Positions 35,385 through 47,100 of a DNA stretch of 64,000 nt are shown in pieces; position 1 is the first letter of the stretch; the number at the start of each line of letters is the position of its first letter. Origin of the DNA: Apium graveolens (Eukaryota > Streptophyta > Magnoliopsida > Apiales > Apiaceae); NCBI RefSeq assembly GCF_009905375.1, contig NW_027417098.1, positions 1 to 64,000 of the forward strand, read 5' to 3'. Made by a program: the position numbers and the translations under genes. Below the pieces are notes generated by a model, which saw nothing but the letters and a program-made list of their open reading frames with translations, did not search any database and had not been told where the DNA came from.

Positions 35385-35998
35385 TGTTAGATATATTTGA
35401 TAATGTCATGGCTAATATGTTTTATGTTTAGCTTTCAGATCTTACTGAACAGGATAAATCAGTACTTAACTGTTGATCAGTACTTATACTGGAAGTCAGG
35501 ACTTAAGGATATCAGTATGTATGTTATCAGAAGATAATCATCAGAAGATAGATATCAGAACTTAAGGGCTGAAGGATAATCAGATAAGGACAGTAGCTGA
35601 TTAAAGGAAAGAAGATTGAGATAAACATAAGAAGAGATATGCATGAAGAAGGAATTCCGTGAATAATGGAATACTTGGAAGAAAAGATATCTGATTGATA
35701 TATTTTAGGAAGCAGAATTATATTCCATATCAATTAGCGATTATCTTGTAACTGTGTAGTATATAAACACAGACATAGGGTTTACACTATAAGTGTTATC
35801 ATTATTAGAAAAGATTATGCATTGTAACCCTAGCAGCTCTCGTGATATTTGTTCATCACTGAGAGGTAACAGTTCCATACTGTAACAGAGTTTATTGTTT
35901 CAATAAAGTTTGTTTTCTGTTACTTAAGTTCTTAAAGTTCGATTTAAGTGTGATATACACTGTATACACCCCCTCTACAGTGTGTGTGTGACCTAACA
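35385..35998 (+). repeat. E5 5' LTR
   Basis: TGTTAGATATATTTG to GACCTAACA. TATATAAA at 35760-35767 and AATAAA at 35902-35907 mark the likely start and 3'-processing region of the genomic RNA. ATCAGAACTT occurs in U3 at 35564-35573. Confidence 0.95.
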
Positions 35999-36000
35999 AT

Positions 36001-36012
36001 TGGTATCAGAGC
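36001..36012 (+). other. Primer-binding site of E5
   Basis: TGGTATCAGAGC, two bases after the 5' LTR, matching initiator tRNA-Met. Confidence 0.92.
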
Positions 36013-36054
36013 CTATCTGTTAACATACATACAGTTAAAGATCCAAACACAATC

Positions 36055-38391
36055 ATATCGGACACAGAAACTCCAACTAAGCCTACCAAAACTGAGGAAC
36101 CATCAAAGACACAAATTCAGAGTCGGTATGAGACCATCAGAGTTCCCATACTGAGACCATCTGAATATTCCATATGGAAGGTAAGGATGACCATGTTCCT
36201 GGAAGCAACAGATCCAGAATACCTTGATAGAATCAAGGAAGGTCCTCACAAACCAACCAAACTCGTTGTTGCAGTTGCAGGTGAAGCAGCAAAGACCGTA
36301 CCAAAGGAGAAGAGTGATTATACTGCTGAGGATATAGCATCAATTGCTAAGGATGCTAAGGTACGACACTTACTGCATAGTGCCATTGATAATGTAATGT
36401 CAAACAGGGTAATCAACTGCAAGACTGCTAAGGAGATATGGGATGCTCTGGAAACAAGGTGTCAGGGAACTGACACAATTAAGAAGAACAGGAAGACAAT
36501 AGTCACTCAAGAGTATGAACACTTTGACTCAAAGACTAATGAGTCATTGAATGATTTATATGATAGATTTGTCAAACTTTTGAATGATTTGTCATTGGTT
36601 GATAAAGAGTATGATATTGAAGATTCAAACCTTAAATTCCTGTTAGCTCTTCCTGAATGCTGGGATTTGAAGGCAACGACAATAAGAGACAACTACAATC
36701 TTGATGAAACAACTCTTGACGAAATCTATGGAATGCTCAAGACTCATGAGCTGGAGATGGAACAAAGAAGCAAGAGGAAAGGAGGAAAGTCAAGGACAGT
36801 TGCTCTTAAGGCTGAAGAAGAATTCCCCAAAGCAGCTTCCTCAAAGAAAGACAAGGGTAAAGCTCTTTTCAAAAAGTCTGATACTGAGTCATCAAGTTCT
36901 AAGAGTGATGATGACTCAGATTTTGAAAGCTTGCCTGAGACTAATGCTGATGAGGAGATGATGAAGCTGTATGCTCTTATGGTGAAAGGAATCACAAAGA
37001 TTGCATACAGGAAGTTCAGGAAGGGAAAGAAGTTTTCCAGGAAAGGCATAAGTTCTGATAAAAAGAATTTCAGAAGATCTGAAGGCAGAGGAGGAAAGTC
37101 TGACAGAGGAGATTACACCAATGTTAAATGCTATAACTGTGGTGAGAAAGGCCACATATCTCCTGACTGCAAGAAGGTAAAGGGTGACAAAGGCAAGGCT
37201 CTTGTCACAAAGCAGAAAAGCTGGACAGATACCTCAAACTCTGAAAGTGAGGAGAACTATGCATTGATGGAAAATGCTGATAAAGAAAGTGCTGAGAGCA
37301 GTTCTGAAGCTGCTGAAACAAAGGTACCTCAGACTACTTATGCTTTTCATACTGATGATATTAATGAGTTGAGAAGATATCTTAAAACCATGTTTGTTAT
37401 CTATAGAGATCAAACTTTAATATGTGAAAGATTAACTTCTGAAAATCTTACATTTAAGAAAAGGAATGATTTCTTAGAAAAAGAGTTAGTCATGTTCCAT
37501 CAAACTCAGAAGGATAGAGATGATGCTTTTTATGTTAGGAATGAAGTGCTAAAATTAAATGAATCTCTAAAAACAGAGTTAGAAAAGGAAAGAGAGATTA
37601 TCAGGACTTGGACTAACTCTGGCAAAACAACTCAAAATTTGATAAGTAGTGGAAACTGGAAAGAGGGCTTAGGTTATTGAGAAGATAAGAAAGATAAAGT
37701 AACTGAAGAAATTAAGCCTGTTGTTAAGCAAAAGCCAAAGTTTAAACCTGTTAAGTTTGTAACTGTAAAGTCTAAAAATGAGAAATCAGAAGTTAAAGAG
37801 GAATTAACTTCTGACAAGCTAAAACAGGAAAAGACAGCTGAAGTGAACATAGGCTTAATGACAAAGAAGCAGCTTAAATATAAGCTGAAAGATGTTAAGA
37901 ATGCAAACAAGGTAAAATCACCTAGGAAAAATAGGAATGGAAAGGAAGGTGTGAATAAAAGCAATGATTATAAACCTGTTCCTGATGCTCCTAGGAAAAC
38001 ATGTCATAACTGTGGAAGTTCTAACCATCTGGCTTCTTTTTGCAGGAAGAATAAGAATATTAACTCCTTACCTTCAAAATCAGGAGTTAAGAGTCAGTCT
38101 GTTAGATACAAACCACAAAATCCTTATTTTCATTGTGGTAGTTTATGGCATTCCATTTATACTTGTAAGGAATATCATAGTTTGTACTATGATTATTATC
38201 AAATAAAACCTTCTTTGAAGAAAGTTTCCATTGTTCCTTCTAGTGTAAATTCTGATTCAAAGTCTGATAGTGTAAGTTCTGATAAGAAAAATGTTAACAT
38301 AAACTCTGATGCTAAATCCGCTGCAAATGTTAACAAATTTAATAAGGCCAAAGGATCCAAGCAAGTCTGGGTCCTTAAAACTAATAATTAG
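36055..38391 (+). pseudogene. gag: Copia gag of E5
   Basis: Same frame throughout. The position of the E4 start codon holds ATA here (36055-36057) before SDTETPTKPTKTEEPSK; the first ATG in frame is only at 36187, inside the UBN2 region. A TGA at 37678-37680 splits it after GNWKEGLGY. Three knuckle sites: CYNCGEKGHISPDC and CHNCGSSNHLASFC intact, and YFHCGSLWHSIYTC with the first Cys lost. It ends GSKQVWVLKTNN then TAG. Confidence 0.92.
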
Positions 38392-38403
38392 TGGTCTTTG
38401 TGA

Positions 38404-41400
38404 TTGCAGGGCAACATGAAAAATGTTCTAGTTCTGGACAGTGGATGTTCAGGACATATGACTGGAAATAAGGCCCTGCTATCAGACTTTGTGGAGAAAG
38501 CTGGCCCAAGTGTTTGTTATGGAGATGGCAATATTGGAAAAACATTGGGATATGGCAATATCAATCTTGGAAATGTTATAATTAAAAAAAGTAGCTCTGG
38601 TCTCAGGACTTAAACACAACCTACTGAGTATAAGTCAAATCTGTGACAGAGGTTATCATGTTGATTTCTTTGAAGAACACTGTGAAATTGTGAGTAAATC
38701 TAAAGGCAAAGTTGTTCTAAAAGGATACAGGCGTGGTAACATTTATGAAGCTAAGCTTTCAACAAGTACTGATGGTTCTGCAATCTGTCTGATGAGTAGA
38801 GCATCAATTGAAGAAAGCTGGAATTGGCATAAGAAACTCTCTCATTTAAATTTCAACAATATAAATGAACTGGTCAAGAAAGATCTTGTGAGAGGATTGC
38901 CAAACACAGTATTTGCTCCTGATGGTCTTTGTGATTCATGTCAGAAAGCCAAACAAAGAAAATCTTCATTCAAGAGCAAGACTGAATCATCAATTCTTGA
39001 GCCTTATCATCTAATACATGTTGATCTATTTGGTCCAGTAAATGTCATGTCTATTGCAAAGAAGAAGTATGCGTTGGTCATAGTGGATGAGTTCACCAGA
39101 TACACATGGGTGTATTTCTTGCACACAAAAAGTGAAACTGCATCTATCTTGATTGATCATGTCAAACAGCTGGATAAAAGGGTCAAAGATTCTGTGAAAA
39201 TTTTAAGGAGTGATAATGGCACTGAGTTCAAGAATTTGATAATGGAAGAGTTCTGCAAACGCCATGGAATAAAGCAGGAATTTTCTGCTCCTGGAACTCC
39301 ACAGCAAAATGGAGTTGTTGAAAGGAAGAATAGAACTCTCATTGAAGCTGCACGTACAATGCTTGAAGAAGCAAAGCTTCCAACCTATTTCTGGGCTGAC
39401 GCTGTGCAAACTGCTTGTTTTACTCAAAATGCAACACTCATTAACAAGCATGGAAAAACACCATATGAGATGGTGAAGAAAAAGAAGCCAAATCTGAAAT
39501 ATTTTCATGTATTTGGATGCAAGTGTTTTGTTCTCAAGACTCATCCTGAACAGCTATCAAAGTTTGATCTAAAAGCTGATGAAGGAATCTTTGTTGGATA
39601 TCCACTTTCCACAAAAGCCTTCAGAGTCTATAATTTGAGAACAAAAGTGGTCATGGAATCTATCAATGTCTCTTTTGATGACAAGAAGAATACTGGTCTT
39701 GAAGATTTCATCGACCATGATCAGCTGAGATTTGAAAATGAAGACTCAAATTCTGATACTGAAAATCCTGACGGTCTAAGTCCTGATACTGTAAACTCGG
39801 ATGGATTAAACTCTGATGTTATTGAAACTGTGGTGACTACGTCAAAGGAAGATGCACCTATGCAGGGGGAGCATACTCAAGATCCTACCACATCTCAAGA
39901 AACATCAGAACATGCATCTGGCTCTTCAAGTTCTGATTTGTCAAGTTCTGATAAGCCAAGTTCTGATAGTGCTGAAAATCTAAATACTGAAGAATCCAAC
40001 TCAGAGAGCATAGTTTCAGGGGGAGCATCAGAAAATGAAAATGAAGATAGCATGGATCATGGGGGAGCATCCAGTTCTAGAGAAAACCTTCCATCTGCAA
40101 GGAAGTGGACAAAATCACATACACCTGATTTGATAATTGGAAATCCTGATGCAGGTGTTGGAACTAGAATAGGTACTTCAAATGAATGACTTTACAATTC
40201 TTTTCTCTCTCAGACTGAGCCAAAGAAAGTGGAAGAAGCTCTTCAAGATGCTGATTGGGTGCAAGAAATGCAGGAAGAGTTGAATGAATTTGAAAGAAAC
40301 AAAGTCTGGACCCTAGTGCCAAGACCAAAGAATAGATCTGTTGTTGGTACAAAGTGGGTATTCAGAAACAAAACTGACAGTGATGGCATAATTACAAGGA
40401 ATAAGGCAAGGCTGGTTGCAAAAAGATATTCTCAACAGGAGGGAATTGATTATGATGAAACATTTGCACCAGTTGCTAGGTTAGAAGCCATAAGGATATT
40501 TTTGGCTTATGCTGCTCACAAAAAGTTTCCTGTCTTTCAAATGGATGTGAAAAGTGCTTTTCTCAATGGAGAATTGGAGGAAGAGGTATATGTTGAACAA
40601 CCTCCAGGTTTTGTAGATACCAAACATCCAGATTATGTCTACAGGCTTGATAAAGCACTTTATGGACTTAAGCAAGCTCCTAGAGCATGGTATGAGACTT
40701 TAGCTCAGTTTCTTCTGGAAAGTGGATTCAACAGAGGGACAATAGACAAAACACTGTTCTACCTCAACCATGGAAAGGACTTACTTCTGGTCCAGATTTA
40801 TGTTGATGATATCATTTTTGGACTTTGCAAGAAGTTTGCCAAACTAATGCAGTCAAGATATCAGATGAGTATGATGGGGGAACTTAGCTATTTTCTGGGC
40901 CTTCAAGTCAAGCAGAATGAGGAAGGCACTTTTATTTGTCAAACCAAGTATACCAGAAACTTGCTGAAGAAATTTGGAATGCAAGATTGTTAAAGTGCAT
41001 CCATTCCAATGGACACTGCTACAAAACTGGATAAGGATACCGGTAAATCAGTAGATATTACTGACTACAGAGGTATGATTGGCTCTCTACTCTATCTAAC
41101 TGCTAGTAGACCTGATATCATGTATGCTACCTGTCTTTGTGCAAGATTTCAAGCAGATCCAAGAGAACCTCACTTAACAGCTGTAAAAAGAATCTTTAAG
41201 TATCTTAAAGGAACAGCTGCTCAGGGATTATGGTATCCTAGAGAATCAGATTTTAAACTAATAGGTTACTCAGATGCAGATTTTGCAGGGTGCAAAATTG
41301 ACAGGAAAAGCACAAGTGGAAGCTGCCAATTTCTTGGAGGCAGATTGTTTTCTTGGTACAGCAAGAAACAAAAGTCAATTTCCACATCAACTACAGAAGC

Positions 41401-41739
41401 AGAGTATATTGCTGCAGGAAGTTGTTGTGCACAGATTCTTTGGATGAAGAATCAATTACTGGATTTGGGTTAACATATTTCAAAATCCCTATTTACTGTG
41501 ATAATCAAAGTGCTATTGCTATGACAGGTAATCCAGTTCAACACTCTATGACAAAGCACATCAGCATAAGGTACCACTTCATCAGGGAACATGTGGATGA
41601 AGGTACAGTGGAATTGCATTTTGTTCCCACAGATCAACAACTGGCAGATATCTTCACAAAACCACTGTGTGAAGCTACTTTTACAAGATTGGTAATTGAA
41701 CTTGGAATGGTTTCAGGTTCTTTCTCTAAATCTGCTTAG
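38404..41739 (+). pseudogene. pol: Copia pol of E5
   Basis: Begins at TTG ([18 protein letters not shown]), in the gag frame after TAG and TGA. Integrase [28 protein letters not shown] and GVVERKNR all kept; [10 protein letters not shown] kept but the next five residues are deleted; RNase H TTEAEYIAAGSC and ADIFTKPLCE kept. Lesions: frameshift at ~38585 (extra A in an A-run), stops at 40187-40189 and 40991-40993, and frameshift at ~41460. Confidence 0.93.
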
Positions 41740-43088
41740 ACTTGTTCTGTATTAATCAAACTTTATGCTCAGTATTTACAGAATTAATCTCATTGTATAT
41801 TCTGTGCTTAATTGATAAATGTCTTTAAGTACTGACTGTTGTCTGATATATGTTTCTAAACTCTGATAAGTGATATGTCTGTTCTAGTACCTATTCAATC
41901 CTATGAGGATAACTGTGCTAGATACTGACCTAGTAGTCTTTAATAAACAAATGATTCCATGTAAGAAGTAATTATTTCAGTGGAAATCTTATGACACTAG
42001 CAAATTCTGATAATTGAGCTTAGTTAAGTTTACTTTGTATATCTTATTACTAAGTCACAAATTAGAATAATGCTACTCATCTGTTAAGTTCTGATACTAG
42101 TAAAACTGCTGAATGTACTAAGTGCTGATAAACCTCACTTATTAAAAGAAAAAGCAAAAAGATCAAATAATAAAATCAGGTACTCCTTTGAGATCTAGAG
42201 TAAAAATGTGGAAGGGACGACCCAAGTGCATTGCTGGTATTAAGTAAATATGCATTAGAAAAGCAAAATATTTTCTTGGTGACTTTTCACACTCTATGAT
42301 TACTGGAGAAATACTCTGATAATAGCATAAATTCTGATAAACAATCGTGACTCACTTACACTGAGAAGCCACTGTAAAATAGAATTTCAAAAGATGCATA
42401 AAATTAGCACAAAACAGTTGAGGTGGACTCAAGCATAAACTCATTCATCAGTAGGTTTCAGGACAATGACAGCTCCTTAGCAAAATTTTAGTTATGCCTT
42501 ATTTCTAAGATGTACTGAAGTGAATCAGACTTTACTCTTTGTCTGTTATTTAGCTTAATGCACACACTAATCACTCCATCTGAATGATGAAAATTTCTGT
42601 GGTGGTCTATGTTATTTTAGATAAACAGTCATTGTGTCACTTTGCACTAATTCTGAGGACAAGTTCTAGTTACACGTTCTGATGATTAAGTTCTGACGTC
42701 TATAACTCAGAACTTGTATGAGGATTTACTAAGATGGGCATTCCTTTTTTGAGTTAAGAAATTATGTTCTGATGACTGTTAAGTTCTGGTATAGGTCTAA
42801 GTTCTGATTTCTCAGTCTAATCCTTTACTTGGCTTATCTGTGAATAAAATTTAATAACAGTCTCAGTTAATAACTGAATATGTTGAAGTGGAAGATTAAT
42901 AGTCACTATGATTAGGATTAATGGTATTCGTACTTGAACAGTCCACTGTTTCTTGTGTCTTGTGCGGTTTAAACCATGATTCCTCTTTCCAATGAATGTT
43001 ATTCTTTTTCAAAGTCTAGGGAGACGAGGTAGAATTAATTCTACCAGTCAGCATTCAATTTCTTTGCGTCTCCTGGCATTCTCTTGTC
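41740..43088 (+). other. Non-coding spacer between pol and small ORF (E5)
   Basis: No ORF. Shares ordered blocks with the E3 and E4 spacers and contains AAGTTCTGAT at 42086-42095 and 42799-42808. Confidence 0.6.
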
Positions 43089-43096
43089 TATATAAG
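43089..43096 (+). promoter_or_regulatory. TATA box before E5 small ORF
   Basis: TATATAAG followed by CAACCACTTCACATCA, 84 bp before the ATG at 43173. A start site about 30 bp on would leave a leader of roughly 50 nt. Confidence 0.55.
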
Positions 43097-43172
43097 CAAC
43101 CACTTCACATCAGTCTTTCCATCACATTCTTTTCACACACTTATCTTCATACTTTTTTCTTTCAAAAACATA

Positions 43173-43448
43173 ATGGTCAGATACAACATGTTTTTGAACT
43201 ACCAAACCTTCAATATGGAGCTAAGTTGTGCCGAGTGGCAGCAGGAATGGCATGTCACAGCCATTCCTGAGGAGATATGGGACTCTGTCCCACAGGAGGT
43301 ACTGACACGCCTCTTGTTCTTCTATATGGACTACCATCGCCATCTGGAGCGATTGGAGGAGGAAAGGCTGGAAGCTCTCCGCCAGCAAGAGCGAATCATC
43401 CGACTCGCCATTCTGTTTGTCGAGAGTAGGAAGAAGAAGATGACTTAA
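43173..43448 (+). CDS. Small accessory ORF of E5 (91 aa)
   Basis: Intact: MVRYNMFLNYQTFNMEL, then CAEWQQEWHVTAIPEEIW, then a helical LERLEEERLEALRQQERI and the tail LAILFVESRKKKMT. It matches the E3 protein along its whole length and E4 mainly in the tail. Staying open while gag, pol and ORF3 in the same copy are broken may reflect only its small size. No family recognised. Confidence 0.65.
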   Translation: MVRYNMFLNYQTFNMELSCAEWQQEWHVTAIPEEIWDSVPQEVLTRLLFFYMDYHRHLERLEEERLEALRQQERIIRLAILFVESRKKKMT

Positions 43449-43978
43449 TCTTGTCTTCTTCCTGTTTTTCTTCATCATCAGCTTTGTCAGGCTTCTTAGC
43501 TAGGACTAAGGCTGTTGATGTTAGATTTAGAAGCTTAGGGAAAATCTTGTATAAGTACTGATGTAAATTTCCAATTCATGAATGTATTGTCTTGATATAT
43601 TAATGAAAATTGTTTTTACTTCAAGATTTGATCTCTGAGTTATTTGTCTTGTGTTGATAAATCCTGATTGATATTCTGATGACCATTTAAATTTTGTTTT
43701 TATTTAAGTTCTGATTCTCTGTCAGCACTTATTCATCGAAATTATCTCGGTCATTTTTAACATGATTTATTTTTAGAATATTAATGTTGCAGTGAAAAAT
43801 AATTCAATCAGTGCTAACGGGTTAAATTTTGAATTAAAATTGTTTCCCTTGATAAATGGAACAGTTTTTCCTTGAAACTCGGCAAATGGGTAAGTAATGA
43901 TTACTGTTTTCTCGAGCCCAGTAACTATCCGTTATTACTGCATGTCTGACAGGTGTCCAACGGTAATATTTTTTTTTG

Positions 43979-43986
43979 TATAAGTA
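43979..43986 (+). promoter_or_regulatory. TATA-like box before E5 ORF3
   Basis: TATAAGTA, 162 bp before the ORF3 ATG, after the conserved GACAGGTGTCCAAC block also found upstream of the E4 box. The pyrimidine-rich leader ends with ACACCTAACAGGCA; the CTAACAG could instead be a splice acceptor. Confidence 0.5.
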
Positions 43987-44140
43987 CAGCAGAGAGAAGA
44001 TTTCTTTAATCTTTTTAATTTCTTCATCTTTTATCTCTCTTCTTAATTTTACTCTCCTTCACTTTACTTTTTCCGTTGTTTTCATACAGACATTATCTCA
44101 AACACCTAACAGGCATACTTGAATCTCAATATTTTTTCAC

Positions 44141-47100
44141 ATGGCACCAAAGGATTTAATCATTGATGGAGCTAAGTTTGTTCCAAACAACTATGCTGCA
44201 GTTCTTGATCACACTGAAGCTCCATCTGAATTGCACTTTGTGCAAGATCTTCTTGCACATAGTGAGGTTGGGTACGCCCTAACTCAGCCTGAATTCTTTT
44301 CAAGCCAACAAGTTCTGAGGTTTTGGAGGACTGGACTTTTTGATGATGGCGGTCAACGTGGAACTCCCAGTATTATCTTCCAAGTGGGCGATTTATCCTT
44401 TGTAGTCACTCCTGGTACAGTATGCAGGGCTTTACATCTTCCAGAAGATTGTACTTTCTCAATTCCAGAGGACTCAGCCCTTCGGGAGTTAATGGCTGAA
44501 TTGGGATATGAAAAGAGTCTGACGAAACTTGGACAGTTGAAACGGGCTAATATCAGAAGAGAATGGAGTTTCTTCTTTGATTGCATTACCAAAGCTTTTG
44601 GAAACAAATGTTCGAATTTTGATGTTATTCCCATTATGAGTCAGCACATCGGGTATGCAATTATCAATCAAACTCATTTTGATTTTGCAACTGCTTTAAT
44701 TGGTTTTATTGGGGATAGGATGACAGAGGATAGAACTGTTGTTTACTTTGCTCGATTCTGTCAACTTATTTATACGTATTGTACTGATGAACCCCAGTTA
44801 GTCAGCACTCAAACCCCACCTTTTAAGGTTGCAAAAAGGTACTTTAATGACCTGATAAATGCTGACACAAAAAAATCAATGGTGAGACCATTACAGATTC
44901 CTCAGTCTGTGAAACAGATTCTGGTAAATGCTGATCCTGCTACTTACCAATCTATTTACTCCAATGTTCAACCAACTCACCATAACCAAAATTCATCATT
45001 TTCAGTCCCTACCACTCAGGGTATATCTCAGCCTACCCTCAGAACTTATCTCCAATCCTATCTCTCCACTTCACAGAGTGCTCAACCTTCTTCTTCAGCA
45101 CCTACTGTGAAGCCTACATCCTCTAAGCCAAAGAGAACAAAGACTGTTCCTCAAATACCTCAAAAGAGGAGGAGGATTACTTTGAGAGATGAATCAGATT
45201 CTGAGGAACAGATTCCTTCTTCAGAACCTGTGGTATATGAAGCTGAGAAAGCAACTTCTCAGAAGGATTCTGATATTGGGGGTTCTAAGCTTCTCAAAAA
45301 ACTTAGACGAATGATTGTTCCTGAAACTCCCACAGAATCCAAATCAACAAGGAAGTACAAGAAACAGAGGGCACAAAGGCCAGTTTCAGATGATGAAGAG
45401 GAAGCAGCTAATGAAGGGGATCAGGAATCTCTGATCTCACAAGACAAGGAATTTGCTCCAGTCACTTCTTCTCCATCTACTCCATCTCAGGAAACTGTAT
45501 CTGACAGGGCTAATTCACCATCTGCGTCTCTTGGTAATCCAGACACAAGTGCTGATATTGCTGATCAACACTTAGTTGTGTCTGAAGTACTTTTTTTAGA
45601 AGCTCCAACAGCATATAATCCTTTCACAACACCTGTTACTGATGCTGTTCAAACTCCAGAGTTATCAACAACACCTTCTCTGCATCACGATGCTGATGAT
45701 CAGACTTTAGGTGAGCATCAGGATTTGGCTGTTGATCAGAACTTAGTATCAGATCAGCAATTAGAGGATGCTGAAGCCTCCATTGCTACTCACACTGTTG
45801 TCTTATCAGAAGATACTGATTCTTTAAGTTTTGATGCTGTAAATGTCGGAGATACTGGTGAAGCTGCTCCAACTGTAGATGCTGATGAAGCAGGTCCTTC
45901 AGGACATACTCCTCAACAGACTCTTCCTAAGTCTGAACTGGTAAAGGAATTTGTTATCAGGGATGCACCAGTACCTTGGAGTGAAACTCCTGCAGGTCAG
46001 GAGTGGACTAAGGAATGGAACTCAGTTTCATGTGTTCCAAATGCATTACATCTTCCTGAGCACTTGACTAAAGCTGATGAAATGTTAAATTCTGATGATT
46101 TTAAAACCCAGCTTAGAGTCACTGCATTGAGTACTAAACATCTACAAGGTCTTCATTCAACTACTCATGCAGAGCTACACAAGATTCAGGAGAACTTTAT
46201 CAAACAAGAACAAGTTTGGAAAATTGATAAGAAAAAGTTCTTTCAACCTACCATTGACAGGATTGCTTATATTGAGAAAACTCAAGATAAACAACAAGCA
46301 CAGATTGATGACATTCTGACAAATCAAGCTTCTCAGCAATCTCAACTTACTGAAATCCAATCCTCAGTGGAATTACTTATCTCTCTTTTACTACCTGCTG
46401 ATGCCAAAAAGGGGGAGAAGGTAATTAAGTCCAAATGCAAAACTAACAAGACACTGCAAGGAAAGGATGATGGAAATGATGATCAAGGATACTCTGGAAT
46501 GGGTAGCGGTCATAGTCAAGGTAGAAGGTTTACATCAAGACAAGCTAGTCACAGGACAAGTTCTGATACTGGGAAAAGAATAAGTTCTGCTGCTGGTAAA
46601 AGGATAAGTTCTGATGAACTTCTAGATCTTGATGAAGAAATGTCAAGACAGTTATTTCTTCAAGAAAATCCAGGAATGGACTTGGAAAGTTTAAAGGAAG
46701 AAGAAGCCAGACTTAAATCAGAAAAAGTCACATCTAAATCTGAAGCTTCTGGTAAAAAGTCACTTCCAAAACTTAAAGGCATTGTGATCAAAGAAAGGAC
46801 ACATGCTGAAGCAACATTGGCTAGATCACAACCACAGATAGATCCAAGATCCAAAGGTAAAGAAAAGGTTGGTGAACCTATCAAGGCTTATGTACCTCCT
46901 GAGGAAGAAGAAATTGCTGAAAGATGATCTTGCTCTGACTTCAAGAAAAGTTCTTAAAACAACCTCTGACATGGCTCAAGTTGTTCAGAGTCAAGAAATT
47001 GTAAGTTCTGATATTCAGAAGAAGCAAGTAACCTCTGAAAGAGCTCAAGTTAACTTGATATCAGAAAATAGATCAAAGACACTCCTACCAGGATTCACTA

